From contig JACMOF010000058.1 of the NCBI GenBank assembly GCA_014378155.1, positions 1 to 26,835 of the forward strand: a stretch of 26,835 nt of DNA, in the 5' to 3' direction. This stretch comes from Caulobacter sp. GTDB lineage: Bacteria; Pseudomonadota; Alphaproteobacteria; Caulobacterales; Caulobacteraceae. Position 1 is the stretch's first letter. Each line of letters begins with the position of its first letter. The position numbers were made by a program, and so were the translations under genes. The notes under the pieces were generated by a model, which worked only from the letters and a program-made list of their open reading frames with translations, was not told where the DNA came from and searched no databases. Of this stretch, positions 1 to 6,730 are shown one piece after another.

Positions 1-105
1 GCCCTTGACGACGGTGCCTTCCGCGAAGTCGCGGCCGCCCATGGAATCGTTCAGCAGCGCTTCGAAATCGTCGCGCGTCGGGTTGAAGCTCATATCGTCA
101 GCCAT
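1..105 (-). CDS. rpsA: 30S ribosomal protein S1, N-terminal fragment (window edge)
   Basis: The reverse strand encodes the first 35 residues of a protein starting MADDMSFNPTRDDFEALL and running off the left edge. The acidic start followed by NPTRDDFEALLNDSM...EGTVVKG is the usual beginning of alphaproteobacterial ribosomal protein S1, just before its first S1 (OB-fold) domain. S1 binds mRNA on the 30S subunit and helps initiate translation. No Shine-Dalgarno sequence precedes either in-frame ATG (105 or 93), which is common for rpsA, so the upstream ATG is chosen only for fit to the family. The cmk-rpsA order on one strand is widely conserved in bacteria, which supports the call. Confidence 0.85.
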   Translation of the reverse strand, partial: MADDMSFNPTRDDFEALLNDSMGGRDFAEGTVVKG

Positions 106-149
106 GCTGATGTTTAGTCTCGTGTTGAGGGAAGCCCTGCGGTGAGCAG

Positions 150-163
150 CCGTCGAATGACGG
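150..163 (-). other. Small hairpin in the cmk-rpsA intergenic region
   Basis: The 133-base gap between cmk and rpsA contains a 5-bp inverted repeat (CCGTC, GAAT loop on the plus strand, GACGG) about 45 bases before the rpsA start. There is no T-run behind it, so it is more likely part of the rpsA leader than a terminator. A role in rpsA control is speculation. Confidence 0.25.
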
Positions 164-238
164 TTCTCGGGATTCCGGGTGTGGGGTTTTTTGAGGCGGG
201 TCCGGCGCTTCCAAAGCGGCGGCGAGGCGGGCGGTGGA

Positions 239-889
239 TTAGCCCGGGAGGTTCCCCGACCGGGCGCGCGCCGTCTCGACAATGCGGCGGGCCGCATCGA
301 AGGCCTGGTCTATAGTCATTTCCGACGTATCAAGCAAGACGGCGTCGGCGGCCTGGGTCATCGGCGAATCGGCGCGGCCGCCGTCGCGTTCGTCGCGCTT
401 CCTGATGTCGGCCAGGATTTCGTCATAGGCGACGGCCTCGCCCTGGCCGACAAGCTGCCTCCAGCGACGATCGGCGCGGATTTCGGCGGAAGCGGTGACA
501 TAGAGCTTGGCCGGCGCGGCGGGCGCGATGACCGTGCCGATATCGCGGCCGTCGATGACGCTGCCCGGCTCCTGGGCGGCGAACCGCTGTTGAAACTCGC
601 GGAGCGCCTGCCGGACCGGGGTATGGACCGCCACCCGGCTGGCCAATTCGCCGGCGGCGCGGGTGCGCAGTTCGGGCTGTTCGAGTTCGGAAGGCCGCAG
701 CGCCAGGGCCGCCGCCGTCGCGATGCTCACGTCGTCGAGATCACCGCCGTCTTGCGCCACCTTCAGGCCGACGCCGCGGTACAGCAACCCCGAGTCCAGC
801 AGCGGATAGCCGTAGAGCTTGGCCAGGCGCGAGGCGATCGTGCCCTTGCCCGAGGCGGCGGGACCATCGACGGCGATGATGAAGGCCAT
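239..889 (-). CDS. cmk: Cytidylate kinase
   Basis: A 216-residue protein that phosphorylates CMP/dCMP with ATP, in cytoplasmic pyrimidine nucleotide metabolism. The P-loop is at residues 9-17 (GPAASGKGT), followed by the LDSGLLYR motif of the CMP-binding region, and by the VIDGRDIGTVIAP and RxxRDxRDxxR-like segments typical of bacterial Cmk (here IRKRDERDGGRADSPM, near residues 163-178). Length is normal for the short bacterial form. The ATG at 889 is preceded by GGAG seven bases upstream. It lies between aroA and rpsA on the same strand, a classical aroA-cmk-rpsA arrangement. A palindromic repeat separates it from aroA. Confidence 0.96.
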   Translation of the reverse strand: MAFIIAVDGPAASGKGTIASRLAKLYGYPLLDSGLLYRGVGLKVAQDGGDLDDVSIATAAALALRPSELEQPELRTRAAGELASRVAVHTPVRQALREFQQRFAAQEPGSVIDGRDIGTVIAPAAPAKLYVTASAEIRADRRWRQLVGQGEAVAYDEILADIRKRDERDGGRADSPMTQAADAVLLDTSEMTIDQAFDAARRIVETARARSGNLPG

Positions 890-941
890 GAATAGGCTCC
901 GCTTTCGCTCCCGACGTACGGACGGAAGGGATTTAATCCGT

Positions 942-1017
942 CTCCCCGGCGAAGGCCGGGGCTCAGGTGAAACCCACGAGCCGCTCAGGATGAATCTGGG
1001 TCCCGGCCTTCGCTGGG
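942..1017. repeat. Long inverted repeat (REP-like) between cmk and aroA
   Basis: The gap between aroA and cmk contains two imperfectly complementary arms of about 23 bases, at 942-966 and 996-1017. Both are built around the core GCGAAGGCCGGG and its complement CCCGGCCTTCGC. The loop is about 30 bases. The 3' halves of the arms (CTCAG, CTGGG) also pair. The form is that of a dispersed intergenic palindrome. A transcript would fold into a strong stem, but no T-run follows, so I call it a repeat and not a terminator. I cannot count other genomic copies from this window. Confidence 0.7.
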
Positions 1018-1048
1018 AAAACGGTAGTGGGATGGCGTATCTAGCGCT

Positions 1049-2380
1049 TCAGGCGTCCTCGAGCGTTGCTCCCAGCCCGCGCATCATCTCCGCGAAGCCG
1101 GGGAAGCTGGTGGCGATCATGCCGGGCTCGTCGATCTCGACCGGCTGCTGGGCGGCCATGCCGAGGATCAGGTGGCTCATGGCGATGCGGTGATCGCCGT
1201 GGGTGTGGACGAGGCCGCCGCCGCGCACAGGATGATTGGCGCGCGCCGTACCGATCACCGTCATGCCCTCGGGCTCTTCCTCGACGGTGACGCCGCAGGC
1301 CTTCAAGCCCGCCGCCGTCAGGGCGATGCGGTCGCTTTCCTTGACCCGCATCTCGCCGATGCCGCGCATCACCGTGGAGCCCTCGGCGAAGGCCGCTGCC
1401 ACCGCCAGGATCGGATATTCGTCGATCATCGCCGGGGCCCGCTCGGGCGGCACAACCACGCCCTTCATGTCGGGGGAGTAGCGGGCGGTGATGTCGCCGA
1501 CCTGCTCGCCGCTGGCCTCGCGGATATTGGCGATCACCAAGTCCGCGCCCATCTCCTGAAGCGTCGTGAACAGGCCGGTGCGCAGGTCGTTGAGCATCAC
1601 GCCTTCGACCGTCACTTGCGAGCCTGGGACGATCAGGCCAGCCACCAGCGGGAAGGCCGCCGACGACGGGTCGCCGGGCACCGCCACATGGGTTCCGGTC
1701 AGCTTCTGGCCGGCCGGCAGGCGGATGTGGCGGATATTGTCGCGGTCCTCCACGGTCACCTCGGCCCCGAAGGCGCGCAGCATGCGCTCGGTGTGGTCGC
1801 GGGTGGCTTCGGGCTCGATCACCTCGACCCCGCCCTCGGCGTGAAGGCCAGCCAGCAGCACGGCCGACTTCACCTGGGCCGAGGCCATCGGCAGGGTGTA
1901 TTGCAGGCCGCGCAGGTTGCCGCCCTTCAGGGTCAGCGGCAGGCGGCCCTTGTCGCGGCCCACCCAGGTCGCGCCCATCCGGGCGAGGGGATCCAGCACC
2001 CGGCTCATCGGCCGGCCGCGCAGCGACTGGTCGCCGGTGAAGGTGGCGCAGAGCGGGAAGCCCGCCGCCGCGCCCATGACCAGCCGCACGCCGGTGCCGG
2101 CATTGCCGCAGTCGACGACGTCCGACGGCTCGACGAAGCCGCCCTTGCCCTCGATCCGCCAGCGGCCGCCGCCCTCCTGTTCGACCCGCGCGCCGAACGA
2201 TCGCATGGCCTGGGCGGTCGCCAGGACATCGGCGCCCTCCAGCAAACCCTCGACCGTGGTGGTCCCCGAAGCCAGGGCGCCGAGGATCAGCGAGCGGTGC
2301 GAAATCGACTTGTCGCCGGGCGCGCGGACCGTTCCGCGCAGGGGCCCGCCAGGGGTGCTCTTCAATCCAGCCGCCGTCAT
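1049..2380 (-). CDS. aroA: 3-phosphoshikimate 1-carboxyvinyltransferase (EPSP synthase)
   Basis: A 443-residue enzyme that joins phosphoenolpyruvate to shikimate-3-phosphate in the shikimate (aromatic amino acid) pathway. The substrate motif GDKSISHRS is at 22-30, GNAGTGVR at 92-99, then the SLRGRPMSR segment, [34 protein letters not shown] (with the catalytic Asp) and RVKESDR. The overall pattern ([38 protein letters not shown]) resembles the class II enzymes typified by Agrobacterium CP4. The residue matching CP4 Ala100 / E. coli Gly96 is Gly95 here. The ATG at 2380 has GGAGG about 11 bases upstream. Downstream on the same strand are cmk and rpsA. Confidence 0.97.
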   Translation of the reverse strand: MTAAGLKSTPGGPLRGTVRAPGDKSISHRSLILGALASGTTTVEGLLEGADVLATAQAMRSFGARVEQEGGGRWRIEGKGGFVEPSDVVDCGNAGTGVRLVMGAAAGFPLCATFTGDQSLRGRPMSRVLDPLARMGATWVGRDKGRLPLTLKGGNLRGLQYTLPMASAQVKSAVLLAGLHAEGGVEVIEPEATRDHTERMLRAFGAEVTVEDRDNIRHIRLPAGQKLTGTHVAVPGDPSSAAFPLVAGLIVPGSQVTVEGVMLNDLRTGLFTTLQEMGADLVIANIREASGEQVGDITARYSPDMKGVVVPPERAPAMIDEYPILAVAAAFAEGSTVMRGIGEMRVKESDRIALTAAGLKACGVTVEEEPEGMTVIGTARANHPVRGGGLVHTHGDHRIAMSHLILGMAAQQPVEIDEPGMIATSFPGFAEMMRGLGATLEDA

Positions 2381-2495
2381 GCCGCCACCGGCCTCCGTAT
2401 CATGAGCTTTTCGCGAGGGGATTGCTTTTGACAGCGGCTCCCTAGCATGGCAAGTGACCCGCCGCTTTCCCCATCTGGATCAAAGGGTCGCCAAC

Positions 2496-2966
2496 TTGGC
2501 CAATCCCGAACTGGGCGCAAAACAAATTTGCCCCAACTGCCAATCGAAATTCTACGACCTGGGCCGCCGCCCGGCTCTATGTCCCAAGTGCGGCGAGTCG
2601 TTCGATCCTGAAGAGGCGCTGAAGTCGCGTCGGGTTCGCGCGCGCGCCATCACGCCGGACTATGACGCCGAGGACGAAAAACCCGTCGCTCCCGCCAAGG
2701 AGCCGGACGGCTACGAGGACGAGGTCGATGAGACCCCGGAAATCGACCAGGCGGTGGAAGCCGATGTGGTCGACGCCGAGGACGACACCGACCCGGTCGC
2801 GACCCCGGCCGCCGGCGCCGACGAGCTGGGCGTTGATTTCGCCGAGGACGAAGACCTGGCCGAGGACGAAGCCGACGACGTTCCGTTCCTTGAGGACGAA
2901 GACGAGGAAGACGTCCTCGACGACGAAATCGAAGGCCTGCCGGGCGCCGACGACGACGATCGCTAG
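2496..2966 (+). CDS. TIGR02300-type zinc-ribbon protein with acidic tail
   Basis: A small alphaproteobacterial protein of unknown function. The N-terminus has a zinc ribbon with two CxxC pairs (Cys12/15 and Cys29/32, numbered from the TTG start), CPNC...FYDL...CPKCG, followed by a tail of about 100 residues that is very rich in Asp and Glu. I place the start at TTG 2496 and not at the upstream GTG 2454. The product then begins MANPELGAKQICPNC, as family members do, and AAAGGG lies eight bases before this TTG. This gives 156 residues. It is divergent from aroA. The acidic tail suggests binding to basic proteins or nucleic-acid machinery, but no function is established. Confidence 0.85.
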   Translation: MANPELGAKQICPNCQSKFYDLGRRPALCPKCGESFDPEEALKSRRVRARAITPDYDAEDEKPVAPAKEPDGYEDEVDETPEIDQAVEADVVDAEDDTDPVATPAAGADELGVDFAEDEDLAEDEADDVPFLEDEDEEDVLDDEIEGLPGADDDDR

Positions 2967-2980
2967 GCCCTTTCATTGAA

Positions 2981-3015
2981 GATATTTTTCGAGAACGACG
3001 ATCTCGAAAAATATC
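2981..3015. repeat. Perfect 14-bp AT-rich inverted repeat
   Basis: Arms 2981-2994 and 3002-3015 are exact reverse complements (GATATTTTTCGAGA against its complement) around a 7-base loop. It starts 14 bases after the TIGR02300 stop. It may serve as that gene's terminator, although what follows is an A-run and not a T-run. Its AT content is strikingly low-GC for this genome. Confidence 0.75.
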
Positions 3016-3025
3016 CGAAAAAATG

Positions 3026-3059
3026 TGCCGGGAGGGTTGATCCAGAAATCCTCCCGGCA
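3026..3059 (+). terminator. Second hairpin downstream of the TIGR02300 gene, possible terminator
   Basis: TGCCGGGAGG (3026-3035) pairs perfectly with CCTCCCGGCA (3050-3059) across a 14-base loop. It lies in the 186-base gap between the TIGR02300 gene and tRNA-Ala. There is no T-run, so intrinsic termination is uncertain. Together with the hairpin just upstream it probably insulates the tRNA gene. Confidence 0.45.
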
Positions 3060-3152
3060 TAGGTTCCGCGCCTCTTCGGGGGCCACCCAATCGGGGCCGC
3101 CGCAGACACCGAGACATTCCGGGTTTTTCCACTTGGAAATCCTTGAACTCTT

Positions 3153-3228
<76 letters not shown>

Positions 3229-3261
3229 AAACGGCCGCTTCCCTAAAGGGAGCGGCCGTTT
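3229..3261 (+). terminator. Terminator of tRNA-Ala
   Basis: Directly after the encoded CCA, AAACGGCCGCTTCCCT pairs with AGGGAGCGGCCGTTT (about 15 bp with one bulge, tiny loop). The stem ends in TTT. This is a typical intrinsic terminator behind a stable RNA gene. Confidence 0.75.
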
Positions 3262-3278
3262 CCATGTCTGGGGTGCAG

Positions 3279-3324
3279 CTCCTCCCCCAGTGGGGGAGGT
3301 CTCGGCGAAGCCGACGGAGGGGAG
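3279..3324 (+). repeat. Palindromic intergenic repeat, copy 1
   Basis: The element has two stacked palindromes: CTCCCCCAGTGGGGGAG and a core TCGGCGAAGCCGA, ending in a GGAGGGG tail. It is the same family as the element at 3366-3413 but in opposite orientation. The form matches REP-type elements between genes. Confidence 0.65.
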
Positions 3325-3365
3325 AGTGGTCGGCAGGTGATCTCCTGCAGGATCTATGGCCCTAA

Positions 3366-3413
3366 ACTCCCCCCACCGATCGCTTCGCGATCGCCTCCCC
3401 CACAAGGGCAGGA
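3366..3413 (-). repeat. Palindromic intergenic repeat, copy 2 (inverted)
   Basis: Read on the minus strand it repeats the architecture of copy 1: a TGCCCTTGTGGGGGAGG-type first palindrome, then GATCGCGAAGCGATC in place of copy 1's core, then a G-rich tail. The two copies face each other across about 40 bases, as in a BIME. The core sequences differ but keep their symmetry, which indicates selection for structure. Confidence 0.6.
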
Positions 3414-3420
3414 CTTGACC

Positions 3421-4197
3421 CTAAGCCCCCCGCGCCACGAACCAGCCGTTGCGGAAGCCCTTGTCGGCCTTGCCATAGACAAACGGCCCGCCGTCCGGCG
3501 CGGTGAAGCGACCTCCGGCTGCGAGCAGGATGGCGTGGCCGGCGGCGGTGTCCCATTCCATGGTCGGGCCGTGGCGCGGATAGAGGTCGGCCGCGCCCTC
3601 GGCGATGCGGACCAGTTTGATCGAACTGTCCATCGGCGCGCGCAGATCAAAGCCGTATTCGGCCGCAAGTTCGGTCGCGCGCTCTTCGCTCATGGTGTGG
3701 CTGACCAGGGCCAGGGCCTGGCCTTTCAGCCAAGGGCGGGCGCGCACGGCAACCTCGGCAGCGCCCGGTCCGTCGCGCTTGATCACGCCGTCGGCGGTCG
3801 TGAACCAAATCTCGCCCGTGGCTGGCGCGCAGATCGCGCCGGCCACGGGAGCCCCGTTGTCGATCAGGCCGATATTGACCGTGAAATTGGGATCGCCGCG
3901 CACGAAGGCCTTGGTGCCGTCCACCGGATCGACCAGGAAGAAGCGCGGGCCAATGACGTCGGGCGCGCCGAACTCGCTGGCGTGCTCCTCGGAGATCGCC
4001 GGGATATCGGGAAAGCGTTCGGCCAGCAGGGTCAGGATCAGCCGCTCGCCAGCCCGGTCCGCCTCGGTGACCGGGCTTTCATCGGCCTTGCGGACCACGT
4101 CCAGATCGGTGCGCCAGAACGGCAGGATGACCTCGGCGGCCGCCTCGACGATGGTCGCCAGATCTCGGCCCATGTCGGCCAAATCTTGAGTGCTCAT
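3421..4197 (-). CDS. cysQ: 3'(2'),5'-bisphosphate nucleotidase CysQ (inositol-monophosphatase family)
   Basis: A 258-residue metal-dependent phosphatase. Visible family motifs are EEH (SEEHASEF, about residue 71), the metal-binding DPVDGTKAF (DPIDGT type), and the C-terminal metal motif MEWDTAAGHAIL. The long spacing and the GTKAFVRGDPNFTVNIGLI stretch fit CysQ/PAP phosphatases better than HisN. CysQ removes 3'-phosphoadenosine 5'-phosphate left over from sulfate assimilation. The start is ATG 4197, which overlaps the stop of the upstream DUF3553 gene (TAATG), so the two are probably translationally coupled. An inositol monophosphatase role cannot be ruled out. Confidence 0.85.
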   Translation of the reverse strand: MSTQDLADMGRDLATIVEAAAEVILPFWRTDLDVVRKADESPVTEADRAGERLILTLLAERFPDIPAISEEHASEFGAPDVIGPRFFLVDPVDGTKAFVRGDPNFTVNIGLIDNGAPVAGAICAPATGEIWFTTADGVIKRDGPGAAEVAVRARPWLKGQALALVSHTMSEERATELAAEYGFDLRAPMDSSIKLVRIAEGAADLYPRHGPTMEWDTAAGHAILLAAGGRFTAPDGGPFVYGKADKGFRNGWFVARGA

Positions 4198-4382
4198 TAG
4201 GTCCCTCTGGGGTCGTCGCCGACGAAGACCAGGCTGACGCGCGTCGCGTCCACCGTCTGCTTGCCGGCGTCCTCGAAATTGACGGTCACGCGATGGCCGA
4301 TCACCGATTGCACCTGGCCCAGCCCCCAGTCGGGCTGGCCGGGATGGCGCACGAGGACGCCGGGCTCGAGAAACGGATCCAT
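4197..4382 (-). CDS. DUF3553 family small protein
   Basis: A 61-residue protein beginning MDPFLEPGVLVRHPGQPDWGLG. The pattern VRHP...WGLGQVQSV...VNFEDAGKQ matches the small DUF3553 proteins of alphaproteobacteria, which resemble the beta-barrel (CarD/Tudor-like) fold, but function is unknown. ATG 4382 has AGGGG about eight bases upstream. A longer reading from ATG 4427 is possible but has no ribosome binding site and would leave almost no room for the divergent chpT promoter. It overlaps cysQ by one base. Confidence 0.8.
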   Translation of the reverse strand: MDPFLEPGVLVRHPGQPDWGLGQVQSVIGHRVTVNFEDAGKQTVDATRVSLVFVGDDPRGT

Positions 4383-4447
4383 CACCCGCCCCTGATAGGC
4401 GACCGGTCCCGTTTGCCAAAGCCACAAATCACGCCAAAGATCGCGTC

Positions 4448-5149
4448 ATGACCGAAGCCGACGCCCCCTCGCCCGCCCTGACCGACGCTCCCGCTCCGGA
4501 ATTGAACGTCCCCAAGCTCGACATAGGGGGCCCCGACTTCGCCGCGATGGTCGCCGCGCGGCTCTGTCACGACTTCATCAGTCCGGCCAGCGCCATCGTC
4601 TCGGGCCTGGACCTGCTGGAGGACCCGTCGGCCCAGGACATGCGCGAGGACGCCATGAGCCTGATCGCCTCCAGCGCCCGCAAGCTGGCCGACCTGCTCC
4701 AGTTCACGCGCGTCGCGTTCGGCGCGTCTGCCTCGGCGGAGAACTTCGACTCCCGTGAGCTGGAAAAGTTGTCGCAGGGTGTGTTCGCTCATGTCCGCCC
4801 GACCATGGTGTGGGACATACCGGCCACGGTGCTGAACAAGGCCAGTGCGCGGGCCATTCTCAACATCGCCCAACTCGCGGCTAGCGCCCTGCCCGCTGGC
4901 GGGGTGGCGACGCTAAAGGCCGTGGTCCTGGACGGCCGTGTGGCCATCACCGCCGACGCGCTGGGCCCCCGCGCCCGGCTTCGCCCAGAGGTCCTGGCCG
5001 GACTGAAGGGCGAGGCCCTCGCCGAGGGGCTGGGCGGCCCCTGGGTGCAGGCGGCTTATCTTCACGCCTTGGTCCGCGCCGCCGGCGGCCAGGTCGGGGT
5101 CGAATTGGCTGAAGACCGGGTCAGCCTGGCCGCGTGGGTTCCCGCTTAG
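4448..5149 (+). CDS. chpT: Histidine phosphotransferase ChpT
   Basis: A 233-residue phosphotransfer protein. In Caulobacter it relays phosphate from the cell-cycle kinase CckA to CtrA and CpdR, and so controls replication and division. The phospho-acceptor histidine is His41 in ARLCHDFISPASAIVSGL, the signature of the dimerisation helical hairpin. The C-terminal half (GPRARLRPEVLAGLKGE...LGGPWVQAAYLHALVRAAGG) is the degenerate kinase-like ATPase domain that no longer binds ATP. The N-terminus (1-29) is a variable Pro/Ala-rich extension. It is followed after about 95 bases by a cheY-cheR pair on the same strand, as in C. crescentus. No strong Shine-Dalgarno precedes ATG 4448. Confidence 0.95.
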   Translation: MTEADAPSPALTDAPAPELNVPKLDIGGPDFAAMVAARLCHDFISPASAIVSGLDLLEDPSAQDMREDAMSLIASSARKLADLLQFTRVAFGASASAENFDSRELEKLSQGVFAHVRPTMVWDIPATVLNKASARAILNIAQLAASALPAGGVATLKAVVLDGRVAITADALGPRARLRPEVLAGLKGEALAEGLGGPWVQAAYLHALVRAAGGQVGVELAEDRVSLAAWVPA

Positions 5150-5245
5150 GCCCCTTCGCGACGATTAAAGCCGGACATCGTCCGCAACGTCACTGCTCCT
5201 TAACCCCCGCCGCGCCAATCTGGGGGTCTTGAATTGGAGCATGCC

Positions 5246-5611
5246 GTGAAGACCTGCCTCGTCGTCGATGACAGTCGGGTGATCCGAAAAGTCGCCCGGC
5301 GCGTCTTGGAGGACATCGGCTTCGAGATCGCCGAGGCCGCCGATGGCGTGGAGGCCCTGGCCTGGTGCCGGGCGGCCATGCCTGACGCTGTTCTGTTGGA
5401 CTGGAACATGCCGGTGATGAACGGGATAGAATTCCTGCGCCATCTGCGCCAGGAGCCGGGCGGCGACGCGCCGGTCGTGGTGTTCTGCACCGTCGAGAAC
5501 AGCATCGAGCGCATCCGCCAGGCGTTGGACTGCGGCGCCAATGAATACATCATGAAGCCGTTCGACGGCGACATCATCACGGCGAAATTCGCCGAGGCGG
5601 GCCTGCTGTGA
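5246..5611 (+). CDS. CheY-like single-domain response regulator
   Basis: A 121-residue stand-alone receiver. The acidic pair is Asp8/Asp9, the phospho-acceptor Asp52 (LLDWNMPVMNG), the switch Thr82 and Lys104 (MKPF): a complete active site. I choose GTG 5246 because GGAG lies six bases upstream and the product then starts MKTCLVVDDS. The upstream TTG at 5234 has no such site. It overlaps the following cheR by four bases (GTGA). It has no output domain, so it acts by protein-protein contact, either on a flagellar motor or as a phosphate sink. In C. crescentus I recall the gene in this position being named cheYIII. Pairing with a CheR suggests a chemotaxis-like or surface-behaviour role. Confidence 0.88.
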   Translation: MKTCLVVDDSRVIRKVARRVLEDIGFEIAEAADGVEALAWCRAAMPDAVLLDWNMPVMNGIEFLRHLRQEPGGDAPVVVFCTVENSIERIRQALDCGANEYIMKPFDGDIITAKFAEAGLL

Positions 5612-6435
5612 TCCCCGAGGACATGGAGCTTCTGGCCGCCCTTGCCCGCCAGCGCGCCGGTCTGCGGATCGAGAGCGACAAAACCTACCTCGTTGAAAGC
5701 CGTCTCGGGCCGCTGGCCCGGCGTGAAGGCTTCGAGTCGATTGAAGCGATGATCGCCGCCCTGCGCGCCCATCGCGAGGACCGGTTGATCTGGGCCGTGG
5801 TCGAGGCCCTGACCCTCAACGAAACCGCCTTCTTCCGCGACCGCGAGACCTTCGCCCATCTGCGCGATACGCTGTTGCCGGCCCTATCGCGCCAGACTCG
5901 CGATCGCCCGATCCGAATCTGGAGCGCCGCCTGCTCGACCGGCCAGGAAGTCTATTCCCTGGCCATGACCGCAGCGGACGCGCGCGGCGTCGAGCCGGGC
6001 GCGCGCTTTGAATTCTTCGGGTCGGACCTTTCCGACCGCTGCCTGGAGAAGGCCCAGAGCGGGCTCTACACCCAGTTCGAGGTGCAGCGCGGCCTGCCGA
6101 TCCGGCTGCTGGTCAAGCATTTCGAGAACGCCGATGAAATGTGGGCGATCAGCCCGCGTATCCGCCAGGCGGTGCGCTGGCGGCGGATCAATCTGATGGC
6201 CGACCTATCGCCTCTGGGCAAGTTCGACGCCATCCTGCTGCGCAATGTGCTGCCGGGGCTTGATCCCGGCGTCCACGCCCGGGTTATCGAGAGCCTGGCC
6301 GCGCGCCTCGAGGACGACGGCGTGCTGCTGATGGGCGAGGGTGAGAGCCTCACCGAGGTCACCGGGGCCGTACTGCCGGTCGCCGATCATCCCGGCCTGT
6401 TCACCCGCGACCCCAACTTCCGCGCCGCCGCCTAG
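5608..6435 (+). CDS. cheR: CheR-family protein-glutamate O-methyltransferase
   Basis: A 275-residue SAM-dependent methyltransferase of the CheR type, which methylates glutamates on chemoreceptors. The N-terminal helical domain (1-65) is followed by NETAFFRDRETF (71-82), the SAM-binding IWSAACSTGQEVYSLAM (104-120), FFGSDLSDRCLEKA, and RNVL (212-215). The last motif is normally RNVLIYF; here it reads RNVLPGLDPG, so the following strand has diverged. GTG 5608 overlaps the response regulator stop, indicating coupling. No chemoreceptor, cheA or cheW is present nearby, so its substrate is unknown. Confidence 0.88.
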   Translation: MIPEDMELLAALARQRAGLRIESDKTYLVESRLGPLARREGFESIEAMIAALRAHREDRLIWAVVEALTLNETAFFRDRETFAHLRDTLLPALSRQTRDRPIRIWSAACSTGQEVYSLAMTAADARGVEPGARFEFFGSDLSDRCLEKAQSGLYTQFEVQRGLPIRLLVKHFENADEMWAISPRIRQAVRWRRINLMADLSPLGKFDAILLRNVLPGLDPGVHARVIESLAARLEDDGVLLMGEGESLTEVTGAVLPVADHPGLFTRDPNFRAAA

Positions 6436-6461
6436 GCGCCTCAGGCCCCGGCCCACCCGCG

Positions 6462-6489
6462 AAAAAGCGCGCCGGTCGACTGACCGGCG
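6462..6489 (-). terminator. Terminator of the entericidin gene
   Basis: CGCCGGTC (6470-6477) pairs perfectly with GACCGGCG (6482-6489) around a 4-base loop. On the minus strand the stem is followed by GCTTTTT, giving an intrinsic terminator about 30 bases after the entericidin stop. It also lies at the end of cheR and may serve both directions. Confidence 0.75.
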
Positions 6490-6518
6490 GGCTCAATCTT
6501 TAGTCCGCAGCTAGATGC

Positions 6519-6653
6519 TTACTTGGCGTCCTTGGCGGTGTCGCTGACGGCGTGGCCGGCCGACGAGACATCCTTGCCGGCGCCTTCGACGGTGTTGCAG
6601 GCGGCGACGGACAGGCTGGCGGCGATGGCGGCCAGGATGATGAGCTTGCGCAT
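6519..6653 (-). CDS. Entericidin A/B family small lipoprotein
   Basis: A 44-residue peptide starting MRKLIILAAIAASLSVAAC. A signal peptide with lipobox VAAC ends at Cys19, and the short mature part (NTVEGAGKDVSSAGHAVSDTA) matches the NTxxGxGxDxxxxG pattern of entericidins, which are small bacteriolytic or envelope-stress lipoproteins. ATG 6653 has GGAG seven bases upstream. An exact SigT-type promoter lies 53-77 bases upstream, inside the end of phyK, so it is probably a direct general-stress target. It has its own terminator. It is shorter than usual ORF cut-offs and easily missed. Confidence 0.9.
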   Translation of the reverse strand: MRKLIILAAIAASLSVAACNTVEGAGKDVSSAGHAVSDTAKDAK

Positions 6654-6705
6654 GGAAGTTCTCCGATGGTCGCCCGACGGGCGTCTGAAAGTGTTGCCCC
6701 TGCAG

Positions 6706-6730
6706 AACGTCTGCGGCGCCGCTAGGTTCC
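6706..6730 (-). promoter_or_regulatory. SigT (EcfG) promoter of the entericidin gene
   Basis: On the minus strand GGAAC (6730-6726), a 16-base spacer, and CGTT (6709-6706): an exact match to the EcfG-type consensus. The -35 box is formed by the last two sense codons of phyK. Expected transcription start is near 6696, giving a leader of about 40 bases. Confidence 0.85.

Noticed and set aside
4198..4425. N-terminal extension of cysQ to 4425
   Set aside because: It overlaps the DUF3553 gene in another frame; CysQ homology and the TAATG junction support ATG 4197.
5150..5245. CtrA-type site (TTAA-N7-TTAA) before the cheY-like gene
   Set aside because: Only one TTAACC half is present, so CtrA control is not supported.
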